Source of the DNA: Ornithinibacillus massiliensis
GTDB lineage: Bacteria; Bacillota; Bacilli; Bacillales; Amphibacillaceae
Direction: 5' to 3'
Assembly (NCBI RefSeq): GCF_018310345.1
Contig: NZ_JAGXBY010000002.1
Coordinates: forward strand, 62,001 to 126,000
DNA length: 64,000 nucleotides
Below, piece after piece: positions 9,398-19,130 of this stretch. The position numbers and the translations under genes are program-made. Numbering within the stretch: the stretch's first letter is position 1; each line of letters starts with the position of its first letter. A model generated the notes under the pieces. That model did not search any database. It had not been told where the DNA came from and saw only the letters and a list, made by a program, of their open reading frames with translations.

Positions 9398-10187
9398 GGC
9401 AATTGTTATAACATCTGGTAAAGGTGGGGTTGGGAAAACGACTACTACCGCAAATTTAGGTACTGCACTAGCATTAATGGATAAAAAGGTTTGCTTAATT
9501 GATACCGATATCGGACTGCGAAATCTAGATGTGGTAATGGGACTTGAAAATCGCATTGTATACGACATAGTAGATGTTATTCAAGGCCGTTGCAAATTAA
9601 AACAAGCATTGATTAAGGACAAGCGTTTTGATTATTTATCACTACTTCCTGCTGCACAAACTAGTGATAAGACAGCTGTTACGCCAGAAGGCATGCGTGA
9701 AATTGTGAAGGAATTAAAAACAGAATATGATTATATCATTATTGATTGCCCTGCTGGTATTGAGCAAGGATATCAAAATGCTGTAGCAGGGGCAGATAAA
9801 GCTATTGTGGTGACAACGCCTGAGAAATCTAGTGTTCGTGATGCCGATAGAATCATCGGTCTACTAGAAAAAGAGGATATGGACCCACCTTCCTTAATCA
9901 TTAACAGAATACGTAAGCATATGATGAAGAATGGCGATATGCTTGAAATCGATGAAATCGTACAAATTTTATCGATTGATCTAATTGGAATTGTTTTAGA
10001 TGACGATGAAGTTATTAAAGCATCCAATCACGGAGAACCAGTTGCATTCCAACCAAACACAAAAGCTTCTATAGCATACCGAAATATTGCAAGAAGAATT
10101 CTAGGAGAATCTGTACCATTACAATCACTAGAAGACGAAACAGGTATGTTCAAGAAAGTTAAAAAGTTCTTTGGCATTAGGAGCTAG
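9390..10187 (+). CDS. minD: Septum-site-determining ATPase MinD
   Basis: ParA/MinD-family ATPase that binds the membrane in its ATP form and recruits MinC; in Bacillus it is held at the poles by DivIVA through MinJ. The deviant Walker A SGKGGVGKTT is at residues 9-18. LIDTDIGLRNLDVVMGLEN, DYIIIDCPAGIEQGY and the nucleotide contact ASNHGEPVAF are present. The C-terminus KKVKKFFGIRS is the amphipathic membrane-targeting helix. Length of 265 residues is normal. Last gene of the mre-min cluster; a large inverted repeat follows. Confidence 0.97.
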   Translation: MGEAIVITSGKGGVGKTTTTANLGTALALMDKKVCLIDTDIGLRNLDVVMGLENRIVYDIVDVIQGRCKLKQALIKDKRFDYLSLLPAAQTSDKTAVTPEGMREIVKELKTEYDYIIIDCPAGIEQGYQNAVAGADKAIVVTTPEKSSVRDADRIIGLLEKEDMDPPSLIINRIRKHMMKNGDMLEIDEIVQILSIDLIGIVLDDDEVIKASNHGEPVAFQPNTKASIAYRNIARRILGESVPLQSLEDETGMFKKVKKFFGIRS

Positions 10188-10200
10188 TAGTAAGAAGATG

Positions 10201-10445
10201 AAAGAGGATGGAACAAAACTATTTTTAACATAGGATAAACCGAACATGAAAGTTACCGCATCAAACCCGCCCCGGAAATATACTCCGCTTTCCGTGGGCG
10301 GCTGGTGAGCCTCCTCAGAGCTAAAGCTCCCCTGGGGTCTCACCGATGCCTTTCCTCCTACAGAAGTCTCCGTATATTTCCGGGGCTAATGTGGTGATTG
10401 TTCGCTTTTTATTACCCTTTGTTTTCGTTTTGTTCCATCCTCTTT
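10201..10445. repeat. Long nested inverted-repeat element, copy A
   Basis: The 392-base gap between minD and spoIVFA is mostly this element. The ends form a 19-bp perfect inverted repeat (10201-10219 with 10427-10445, core gaggatggaacaaaac). Inside is a 13-bp perfect pair (10270-10282 with 10373-10385, ccccggaaatata). The centre holds a 21-base block at 10296-10316 that recurs exactly, in the opposite orientation, at 34265-34285 in copy C. The right end runs into a T-run (10442-10448), so it could terminate transcription after minD. GC content is visibly above the surroundings. No protein is encoded; short frames in it are by-products of the palindrome. Confidence 0.85.
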
Positions 10446-10518
10446 TTTGATTGAGCAGTAAATCCAAGTATTCGTGTAAAGCTTGTTTCTCTCATCAGAC
10501 TAAATTAAGTTCGGACAA

Positions 10519-10547
10519 TCATATCTTGTCCTAGCCCTTCATACAAT
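10519..10547 (+). promoter_or_regulatory. Sigma-E promoter of the spoIVF operon
   Basis: A -10 element CATACAAT at 10540-10547 fits the sigma-E consensus CATACAhT. Exactly 14 bases upstream is tcatatc (10519-10525), a good match to the sigma-E -35 (kmATATT). The distance to the spoIVFA start is 32 bases. The spoIVF operon of B. subtilis is known to be sigma-E dependent, so match and context agree. Confidence 0.75.
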
Positions 10548-10579
10548 TGTATAAACGATGAATGAAGGAATGAGGACGA

Positions 10580-11350
10580 ATGAAGAAAGAAATAAAAGAT
10601 GTTAGAAAATCAATCAATGAACGGAAAAAATCACGAGGAATCCCAACCAAATCAAATCCTAATAAAATGAGTACCATCATACCTTCTTTACCACAGGATG
10701 AAGAAAGACATGGGTTTTATCCAAACTTTATTGATCCTTCATCCTCTAATCAGACAAGAAGTAATGCTATCACAGGTATTATGTTAAAAGGTATTTTTTC
10801 TGTCATGTTGTTTTTCTCTATCGCCATTATATGGCAAAATGATGCGGAATTTTTTGATAAACCACGAGAATGGACGAGCAATGTGCTGACTGAGGATTTT
10901 CCTTTTGCTAGTGTTTATAAATGGTATAAAGATTCTTTTGGTACTCCTCTTGCTTTCTCGCCTAGCGATAAAGAGGAAGTGGAAGAAGCAGCACTCGTAT
11001 TACCAGTCTCTGGAAATGTGATGGAGACTTTTCAATCTAATGGTAAAGGAATTATGATTGCGCCTCAAGAAACTACAGCTGTCGCTGCATTAAGTGAAGG
11101 TGTTGTTATATTTGCGGGGAAAAAACAAGATACCGATAAAACAGTAATTATTCAGCATGCCGATGGATCCACTTCAACATATGGTTTCTTAAGTTCCATT
11201 GATGTTCATCTGTATCAAGTTGTAAATAGCCAGCATAGGCTTGGGGAGTTTACACCTACAGCGGATAATGAAATGGTATATTTTGCGATTGAAAAAGACA
11301 ATGAATATGTTGATCCTGTTCAGGTGATAGAAGTTGATGACAATCCGTAA
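10580..11350 (+). CDS. spoIVFA: Stage IV sporulation protein FA (SpoIVFB inhibitor/anchor)
   Basis: Membrane protein that, in the outer forespore membrane, holds the intramembrane protease SpoIVFB in a complex with BofA until the forespore signal arrives. The 256 residues comprise a basic cytoplasmic N-terminus (MKKEIKDVRKSINERKKSRG), one membrane helix at about 62-83 (GIMLKGIFSVMLFFSIAIIW), and a C-terminal LytM/M23-like domain (GNVMETFQSNGKGIMIAP, IQHADGSTSTYGFLSS). It lacks a full set of M23 zinc ligands, as expected for a non-catalytic member. The gene sits behind a sigma-E promoter and overlaps spoIVFB. In B. subtilis BofC delays signalling to this complex; no bofC is seen before ruvA here. 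Confidence 0.9.
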   Translation: MKKEIKDVRKSINERKKSRGIPTKSNPNKMSTIIPSLPQDEERHGFYPNFIDPSSSNQTRSNAITGIMLKGIFSVMLFFSIAIIWQNDAEFFDKPREWTSNVLTEDFPFASVYKWYKDSFGTPLAFSPSDKEEVEEAALVLPVSGNVMETFQSNGKGIMIAPQETTAVAALSEGVVIFAGKKQDTDKTVIIQHADGSTSTYGFLSSIDVHLYQVVNSQHRLGEFTPTADNEMVYFAIEKDNEYVDPVQVIEVDDNP

Positions 11351-12203
11351 ACTGATACCGCCTATACACATTCATCCATTATTATTAGTTTTTATTATTA
11401 TTTCCTTTTTAACTGGTACATTTGTAGAAATGTTTATCATTTTAATGATTGTTTTATTACATGAATTAGGTCATTATATGGCAGCTTCCTACTTTAATTG
11501 GCGAATTAAGCAAGTCATGTTATGGGTTTTTGGGGGTGTAATGGATACGGATGAACAAGGCAGTAGACCTGTAAAAGAAGAATTTCTTGTGACGATAGCA
11601 GGTCCCATTCAACATTTGGTTATTTATGTTCTCATGTTTTTTTCATCCTTTTTTTCTTTGCTACCAAGTTCAATCATTGATACGATCATATTTTATAATA
11701 CTACAATTCTAGTGTTTAATTTGCTACCGATATGGCCACTGGATGGAGGAAAGCTATTATTTTTTTTGCTATCCCAAAGGTACTCGTTTCAACGCGCGTA
11801 TAATACGGCATTAGTTTCTTCTATTATAATCTGTTTGGTAATTATTGTAATTCAGTTATTATTTTTCCCATTTACACTCAGTGCCTTATTAATTATGGTA
11901 TTTTTACTTTTAGAAAACAGAGCCGATTGGAAGAAGAGACATTTTGTTTTCATTCGTTTTCTCTTAAATCGGTATAAAGGGAACAACTGGATAAAATCAG
12001 TAAGCCCAATAACAGTGCCATTCCAGTATACGCTTATGGATGTGTTCTCGCAGTTTAAGCGAGATGTAAAGCACGCTATTTACATACAAATGCCTGATAA
12101 TCAAAGACTAGCAATTGATGAAACGGAATGCTTAAAAAGCTATTTTTATGATCAAAACTACAATAAAACGGTCGGTGAAGTGGCGACATATACAACGATA
12201 TAG
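11337..12203 (+). CDS. spoIVFB: Intramembrane metalloprotease SpoIVFB (pro-sigma-K processing)
   Basis: Site-2-protease family (M50) zinc protease that cleaves the pro-sequence of sigma-K in the mother cell. The zinc motif LLHELGHYMAA lies in a membrane helix (about 41-51) and the third ligand motif is LLPIWPLDGGKLLFFL. Several further hydrophobic helices and a C-terminal CBS-like part (about 220-288) are present. A TTG at 11334 adds one codon; ATG 11337 has better spacing from aggtgat, so it is used. Its substrate gene sigK is in this window at 60065-60769 and keeps a 20-residue pro-sequence. Confidence 0.94.
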   Translation: MTIRKLIPPIHIHPLLLVFIIISFLTGTFVEMFIILMIVLLHELGHYMAASYFNWRIKQVMLWVFGGVMDTDEQGSRPVKEEFLVTIAGPIQHLVIYVLMFFSSFFSLLPSSIIDTIIFYNTTILVFNLLPIWPLDGGKLLFFLLSQRYSFQRAYNTALVSSIIICLVIIVIQLLFFPFTLSALLIMVFLLLENRADWKKRHFVFIRFLLNRYKGNNWIKSVSPITVPFQYTLMDVFSQFKRDVKHAIYIQMPDNQRLAIDETECLKSYFYDQNYNKTVGEVATYTTI

Positions 12204-12211
12204 AAAGTTTC

Positions 12212-12240
12212 TTGACAAAGATAAGCATACATGATAACAT
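12212..12240 (+). promoter_or_regulatory. Sigma-A promoter of rplU-prp-rpmA
   Basis: TTGACA (12212-12217), a 17-base spacer and TAACAT (12235-12240). This is a near-consensus vegetative promoter just after spoIVFB and before the L21 leader, so the ribosomal genes are not dependent on the sporulation operon. Confidence 0.85.
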
Positions 12241-12247
12241 TTTTATG

Positions 12248-12350
12248 TTATTCATCGTAGCACCCGTTGCTACAACCGCACAGAACAGGTCATGGAAAAA
12301 CTATAATAGTTTACCTGTATGGCGAGTCTGAGTTAATTAAGGAGGTGCAG
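12248..12350 (+). ncRNA. L21 ribosomal protein leader
   Basis: The rplU leader contains a hairpin gtagca/tgctac (12257-12262 with 12268-12273), the conserved string ccgcacagaacagg, and a second stem acaggt/acctgt (12285-12290 with 12313-12318) enclosing aaact/agttt. This arrangement matches what I know of the L21 leader family of Bacillota, an autoregulatory 5' UTR thought to bind L21. It ends at the ribosome binding site ggaggtg. Confidence 0.75.
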
Positions 12351-12352
12351 TT

Positions 12353-12661
12353 ATGTACGCTATTATCGAAACAGGTGGTAAGCAAGTTAAAGTTGAAGAA
12401 GGCCAAGTAATTTACGTTGAAAAAGTTACAGCAGACGTGGATGAAACTGTTACTTTTGACAAAGTTCTTTTCGTAGGTGGGGAAAACGTTCAAGTTGGTT
12501 CTCCTTATGTTGAAGGTGCTACTGTTACGGCTAAAGTTGAAAAACATGGTCGTCAAAAGAAAGTCACTGTATTCAAGTTCAAGCCTAAGAAAAACTATCA
12601 TAAGAAGCAAGGTCATCGTCAGCCTTATACTAAATTAGTAATCGAAAAAATTAACCAATAA
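12353..12661 (+). CDS. rplU: 50S ribosomal protein L21
   Basis: Large-subunit ribosomal protein of 102 residues, normal length. Begins [18 protein letters not shown], has the central [19 protein letters not shown], and ends with the signature [20 protein letters not shown] then GHRQPYTKL. Strong ribosome binding site ggaggtg. First gene of the conserved L21-Prp-L27 operon. Confidence 0.98.
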   Translation: MYAIIETGGKQVKVEEGQVIYVEKVTADVDETVTFDKVLFVGGENVQVGSPYVEGATVTAKVEKHGRQKKVTVFKFKPKKNYHKKQGHRQPYTKLVIEKINQ

Positions 12662-12671
12662 GGGTCTTGTT

Positions 12672-13303
<632 letters not shown>

Positions 13304-13317
13304 TATGACATACAAAC

Positions 13318-13349
13318 TCCAATCATTTTAGATGGTTGGGGTTTTTTTA
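13318..13349 (+). terminator. Terminator after rpmA
   Basis: Stem ccaatcat/atggttgg (with one G-U pair) around TTTAG, followed by GGGTTTTTTTAT. It ends the rplU-prp-rpmA operon. Confidence 0.8.
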
Positions 13350-13411
13350 TTAGATATAAATAAGCATCTTATCCATCTTGCTCTCCATTTAATGTACGAA
13401 TGCCCATTTTC

Positions 13412-13420
13412 TGCTATAAT
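13412..13420 (+). promoter_or_regulatory. Extended -10 promoter for spo0B-obg
   Basis: TGCTATAAT is a perfect extended -10. Transcription would begin near 13427, too close to an ATG at 13429 for that codon to have a ribosome binding site. This supports GTG 13444 as the spo0B start. No clear -35 box. Confidence 0.6.
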
Positions 13421-13443
13421 TCTACATAATGGGGGAGGATAAT

Positions 13444-15266
<1,823 letters not shown>

Positions 15267-15296
15267 AGTCATTCTCCCTAGAGAATGGCTTTTTTT
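15267..15296 (+). terminator. Terminator after obg
   Basis: A 10-bp stem agtcattctc/gagaatggct (one G-U pair) with loop CCTA, followed by TTTTTT. It begins directly after the stop codon. Confidence 0.88.
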
Positions 15297-15494
15297 GCCT
15301 GATAGGTAAGTAAAAAAATCCTTGCCGTCAGGAGTAGATATGGAAATAATCGTTAAGGACTACGATCATAAACAATCAGAACTCAGATGATTTTCATTCT
15401 TTTCGAATAAAGTTCAACATTTCCATTTAAGTTGCATATCTTGATATAGAGTGATTAGCCCAGAATTCGAGAAGTGAAAGGAGTTCGTTGAACA

Positions 15495-16694
15495 TTGAAA
15501 ATTCATATTGTACAAAAGGGAGATACAATGTGGGAGCTGTCTAAAAAATATGGAGTTGATTTTGAAGCATTAAAAGCTGCAAATTCACATATTTCTAGTC
15601 CAGATATGATTATGCCTGGTATGAAAATACGTATTCCAACTAATGCTAAAACAGTAAAGAAAGAGGCACCCGTAAAAGAAGTGAAGGAAGTGAAAAAAGA
15701 GGTCAAGAAAGAAAAACAAGTAGAGACACCGTTTAAGGATATCAGTCCTAAACCACTTCCAGTTATTAAAGAAGATGATGAGAAACCTGAAATGGTCGTA
15801 AAACCCGAACTTCCAATGCCTCAGATGCCGCAAATTCCACAAATGACGATGCCACTAATGCAAGCTCCGAAAATCGAACAGGAAAAGCATACAACGTATA
15901 ATATGACCTTTAATATTGATGAAAGCTCTGAGAGTAAAGAATCATCAGAGAAAGAAGTACATCATGCTAAACCGAAACAACAGCCGATAAGCTATCAACC
16001 GATTTCACAACCGATGCATCAACCGCTTCAGATGATTCCTTGTTATCCTATCAATCCTTGCTGGGGAATGCATCCGGTGGTTCCAATTCATCCAGTACCT
16101 TTACCAGCACACATGGTTTATCCACAACAAATGCCAATGGTGGAAGATGTAACGGGTGATTGTGGTTGCGGCGCTCCAAAAATCCCACCAATGGGTGATG
16201 TATCCCCATTTGATCCTGCTATGTACCAAGGTCAGCCGATGATGCCACAATTCGATCCGAATATGATGCAAGGCCAAGGTCAGCCGATGATGCCACAATT
16301 CGATCCGAATATGATGCAAGGCCAAGGTCAGCCGATGATGCCACAATTCGATCCAAATATGATGCAAGGCCAAGGTCAGCCGATGATGCCACAATTCGAT
16401 CCAAATATGATGCAAGGCCAAGGTCAGCCGATGATGCCACAATTCGATCCAAATATGATGCAAGGCCAAGATCAGTCGATGATGCCGCAATTCGATTCAA
16501 ATGTGATGCAGGGCCAAGGCCAACCGATGATGCCACAATTTGACACAAGTATGTTCCAAGGGCAAGCTAATATGCCACAAATGGAACCGAATACGACGTA
16601 TCCATTTATGTCGGGTTTTCCTGAAAATGGTTTTCCTACCCCTCCCGGATTCGGTGAATTAAGAGCGGATAATGAGGAAGAGTCAGCGGATTGA
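15495..16694 (+). CDS. safA: SafA-type spore coat morphogenetic protein, LysM domain
   Basis: Inner-coat assembly protein that in B. subtilis anchors coat layers to the cortex through LysM. The N-terminal LysM domain (residues 2-47: KIHIVQKGDTMWELSKKYGV, then PDMIMPGMKIRIPT) is very like B. subtilis SafA. Then come a Lys/Glu/Val-rich linker, a Pro/Met/Gln-rich stretch, a short Cys patch (DCGCGAP) and seven 16-residue repeats of the form GQPMMPQFDPNMMQGQ. The start is TTG 15495 with aaaggag at 15478-15484. The place before a CoxA-like lipoprotein gene and ruvA supports safA. The gene overlaps the next by 4 bases. Length (399) is close to SafA. Confidence 0.82.
   Translation: MKIHIVQKGDTMWELSKKYGVDFEALKAANSHISSPDMIMPGMKIRIPTNAKTVKKEAPVKEVKEVKKEVKKEKQVETPFKDISPKPLPVIKEDDEKPEMVVKPELPMPQMPQIPQMTMPLMQAPKIEQEKHTTYNMTFNIDESSESKESSEKEVHHAKPKQQPISYQPISQPMHQPLQMIPCYPINPCWGMHPVVPIHPVPLPAHMVYPQQMPMVEDVTGDCGCGAPKIPPMGDVSPFDPAMYQGQPMMPQFDPNMMQGQGQPMMPQFDPNMMQGQGQPMMPQFDPNMMQGQGQPMMPQFDPNMMQGQGQPMMPQFDPNMMQGQDQSMMPQFDSNVMQGQGQPMMPQFDTSMFQGQANMPQMEPNTTYPFMSGFPENGFPTPPGFGELRADNEEESAD
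16230..16565 (+). repeat. Seven tandem 48-bp repeats inside safA
   Basis: Exactly seven 48-bp units (336 bp) encode GQPMMPQFDPNMMQGQ. Units 1-5 are nearly identical at DNA level, differing mainly by ccg/cca in the Pro codon. Units 6 and 7 have drifted (DQSMMPQFDSNVMQGQ, GQPMMPQFDTSMFQGQ). The pattern implies recent unit duplication from the 5' side, and copy number should vary between strains. Confidence 0.97.
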
Positions 16695-17647
16695 GTAAAC
16701 AATCAAGTAGAGACGATCAACGAATCAATCGTCTCTCTTCTTTTTTATATTGGGAGGGGAGTATTGAAGCGAGAAAGATTCATCCAATTAAACGTAATAT
16801 TTATTTAATCGAAACAAACTCAGGAGATAAATATGTCTTAAAAGGTCATTCCAATGTCATGAATCTAAAACAACAATGGGAATTTTTTGAACGTGTTCAA
16901 TCTAAGGAAATTGTACCATTTTTACGCTATCCGAATGGAAAAAAGGAAATCTCAACGGGAACAAATTATTATTGGACGATTTCACCTTATGTTTCCGGTA
17001 GAAAATTAAATTATCAAGTAGAGAGTGATAGGCAAAAAGCAGTGAATACATTAAAACATTTTCATGCTGCAGCCAATCAAATCTATGTGAAAAATATGGT
17101 TAGAAAACAATTATTTGTAAAACGATGGCATGCAAGACTAATGAAATTTATAGAAACCAAGCAACTTTTTGAAAAATATCGGTATTTAAACTTATTTCAG
17201 GATATAACGGTATCGATGAAGCACTATTTAGAAAAGGTCTCCAATTATCCATGGTACAAAGAACAATTAATGGCAGAAAGAAACGGAACCTGGGTTCATG
17301 GGGATGTTGCATCACATAATTTTATTCATCATGACAACACATTTATCATTGATTTCGATTTATTACAATGTACATTTCAGGATTACGATTACATCCAACT
17401 AGCACAACGTTTTTTACCTGCTATTAATTGGGAAGTAGACACTTTATTATCTTATAATATGGTAAGAGAAGAAGCAGTGGAACGGTACTTAATGACAACT
17501 TTTATTCCAAGTGATATGTTACGGGAATGGTTACATTTTTTAACGAGAAAACGGCGGATTAGTGTGGAAATGTATTTACAATCCATGGAACAAGAATGGA
17601 TAAATCGTAAAGAATTTCTAACGGAGTCGAAGCGGATTATTGGGTAG
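16691..17647 (+). CDS. CotS/YsxE/YutH-family spore-coat kinase-like protein
   Basis: Protein of 318 residues with a choline-kinase / aminoglycoside-phosphotransferase fold. Visible are a lysine in the N-lobe (KYVLKGHS), the catalytic-loop motif WVHGDVASHNFI (about 204-215) and the metal motif IIDFDLLQCTFQDYD. In Bacillus, relatives CotS, CotI, YsxE and YutH are spore-coat associated. The start is TTG 16691, overlapping the safA stop codon, so the two are translationally coupled. In B. subtilis ysxE sits with the other LysM coat gene spoVID, so pairing of this family with LysM coat proteins recurs. The substrate is unknown. Confidence 0.82.
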   Translation: MSKQSSRDDQRINRLSSFLYWEGSIEARKIHPIKRNIYLIETNSGDKYVLKGHSNVMNLKQQWEFFERVQSKEIVPFLRYPNGKKEISTGTNYYWTISPYVSGRKLNYQVESDRQKAVNTLKHFHAAANQIYVKNMVRKQLFVKRWHARLMKFIETKQLFEKYRYLNLFQDITVSMKHYLEKVSNYPWYKEQLMAERNGTWVHGDVASHNFIHHDNTFIIDFDLLQCTFQDYDYIQLAQRFLPAINWEVDTLLSYNMVREEAVERYLMTTFIPSDMLREWLHFLTRKRRISVEMYLQSMEQEWINRKEFLTESKRIIG

Positions 17648-17766
17648 AGGGATATATGGTCTTGTTATCGGTATAAATCTATTTCCATAAATTATATAAA
17701 AAGGATAGTATATCCGCTTCTAAATAACCTCTCTAGTAGCAAACTAGCTGTAAGGGAGGTTTTATT

Positions 17767-18324
17767 ATGCGTAGGAAATTACTTCTTGCATTCGTGGGTT
17801 TAATACTAATGGCTGCTTGTGGTAATGAAACAGAAGAAGGAATGAATGATACGACCAATAATTCAATCCAACCAATTAATTATGAAACACCTCAGGAACA
17901 AAAAGAACGAATAAATAACCAGGAGAAAACAATTGGAGAATTAGGTGGCTATCCACAAAGTGAACAAGAATATGTTAACGAAGGTGATAAAAATTTAGCA
18001 GCTGAAAATGAGGATCGTTTCACGAGCGAAAGGACGTTACAGATTTCAGAATATTTATCAGAAAGAAAAGAAATTGTTCAAGCACAGGTGGCAGAGACGG
18101 ATGATCGAATTATTGTTGCAATCATGACGGGAAATAAATATTACCCAAATTTAGCAGATAATATCGAGGAAGAAGTTAAGCAAATTGTCTCAGATAAAGA
18201 AATTGTTGTATACTCAGAGTCAACCTGGTGGGATCGTAGACGTAACCTAAATAGTAACCCTAACCCAACTCAACTTGAAGAAGAAGTGGAAAATAATATA
18301 AATGATTTTTATGGAAACGAATAA
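17767..18324 (+). CDS. YhcN/YlaJ (CoxA-like) sporulation lipoprotein
   Basis: Lipoprotein of 185 residues: signal peptide MRRKLLLAFVGLILMAAC with the lipobox cysteine at 18. The rest is acidic and hydrophilic, with a conserved-looking domain at about 85-180 (RTLQISEYLSERKEIVQAQV, DDRIIVAIMTGNKYYPNLAD). The family is found in spore membranes and cortex. In B. subtilis coxA is next to safA and near ruvA, and this gene is in the equivalent place. Ribosome binding site taagggaggt lies within a possible hairpin (17726-17761). Confidence 0.78.
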   Translation: MRRKLLLAFVGLILMAACGNETEEGMNDTTNNSIQPINYETPQEQKERINNQEKTIGELGGYPQSEQEYVNEGDKNLAAENEDRFTSERTLQISEYLSERKEIVQAQVAETDDRIIVAIMTGNKYYPNLADNIEEEVKQIVSDKEIVVYSESTWWDRRRNLNSNPNPTQLEEEVENNINDFYGNE

Positions 18325-18346
18325 AAGTCAGGATAAGTAATTCTCG

Positions 18347-18381
18347 GCCTACAGAGAGAAATCTTTGTCAGGCTTTTTTAT
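18347..18381 (+). terminator. Terminator after the YhcN-like gene
   Basis: Stem gcctacagaga with tctttgtcaggc (one bulged base) around GAAA, followed by TTTTTTATTTTC. It separates the spore genes from ruvAB. Confidence 0.78.
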
Positions 18382-18500
18382 TTTCTTCTTTTGGTAATAT
18401 TTCGGCAACTGTGACAGCTCTATTCATGGGCTCTTGTGTATGCTGGTTAGTAGAAATTGTGTTAGAATAGGAAAAGGATTTATAGTGGGGAGAAGATAGT

Positions 18501-19115
18501 ATGATTTCGTACTTAAGAGGAAATTTAGTTTCCATACAAGATGAAGCAATTATAATTGATGTTAATGGGGTTGGCTATGAAGTGGTTTGTCCAAATCCAT
18601 TTGCCTTTCAAGATTCTTTAAACAAGGAATTTCAAATACATACTTTTTTCCATGTTCGGGAAGATGCGCATATTTTATTTGGTTTTAAAAATGAGGACCA
18701 GAAATATTTATTCACTAGACTACTATCGGTTTCAGGAATCGGCCCTAAAGGTGCTTTAGCTATTCTTGCGGGGGTTAATATTCCTGATTTTGTTGCCGCA
18801 GTGGAACGTGAGGATGATAAATTCCTAACTAGTTTCCCTGGTGTTGGTAAAAAAACAGCCAGACAAATTATTTTAGATCTAAAAGGTAAACTAACTGCGA
18901 ACTTCACTATTTCTGATGTCGAGGTAGAAAATAAAACGACTTCTACTAGCCTTTCTTCTGATGAATTAAATGAGGCTATCGAGGCTTTAAAAGCATTGGG
19001 GTATATGGATAAAGAAATTAAATTAATCTTACCAGCATTGAAAAAATCTCTAACTGATATAACTAATACAGATGAAATTATTAGAAAAGCATTAAGCTTA
19101 CTTATGAAAAAGTAG
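18501..19115 (+). CDS. ruvA: Holliday junction branch-migration protein RuvA
   Basis: Tetrameric protein that binds Holliday junctions and loads RuvB. The 204-residue product has an OB-fold N-domain (MISYLRGNLVSIQDEAIIIDV), tandem helix-hairpin-helix motifs (LLSVSGIGPKGALAIL and FLTSFPGVGKKTARQII) and a C-terminal domain III (DELNEAIEALKALGYMDKEI) that contacts RuvB. In B. subtilis bofC lies immediately upstream; here there is only a YhcN-like gene and a terminator. Confidence 0.97.
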   Translation: MISYLRGNLVSIQDEAIIIDVNGVGYEVVCPNPFAFQDSLNKEFQIHTFFHVREDAHILFGFKNEDQKYLFTRLLSVSGIGPKGALAILAGVNIPDFVAAVEREDDKFLTSFPGVGKKTARQIILDLKGKLTANFTISDVEVENKTTSTSLSSDELNEAIEALKALGYMDKEIKLILPALKKSLTDITNTDEIIRKALSLLMKK

Positions 19116-19130
19116 GAAGGGGGCAATGTA

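Noticed and set aside
10128..10343. 71-codon minus-strand frame over the copy A repeat
   Set aside because: Falls in the palindrome and in minD antisense; not coding-like.
13429..13443. ATG at 13429 as the spo0B start
   Set aside because: It lies two bases after the expected transcription start and before the Shine-Dalgarno; GTG 13444 fits both promoter and ribosome binding site.
16101..16548. Two minus-strand frames of 129 and 109 codons opposite the safA repeats
   Set aside because: They are periodic shadows of the 48-bp repeat; any frame without a stop in one unit stays open through all seven. No ribosome binding site.
18632..19126. 164-codon minus-strand frame opposite ruvA
   Set aside because: Antisense shadow of a conserved gene.
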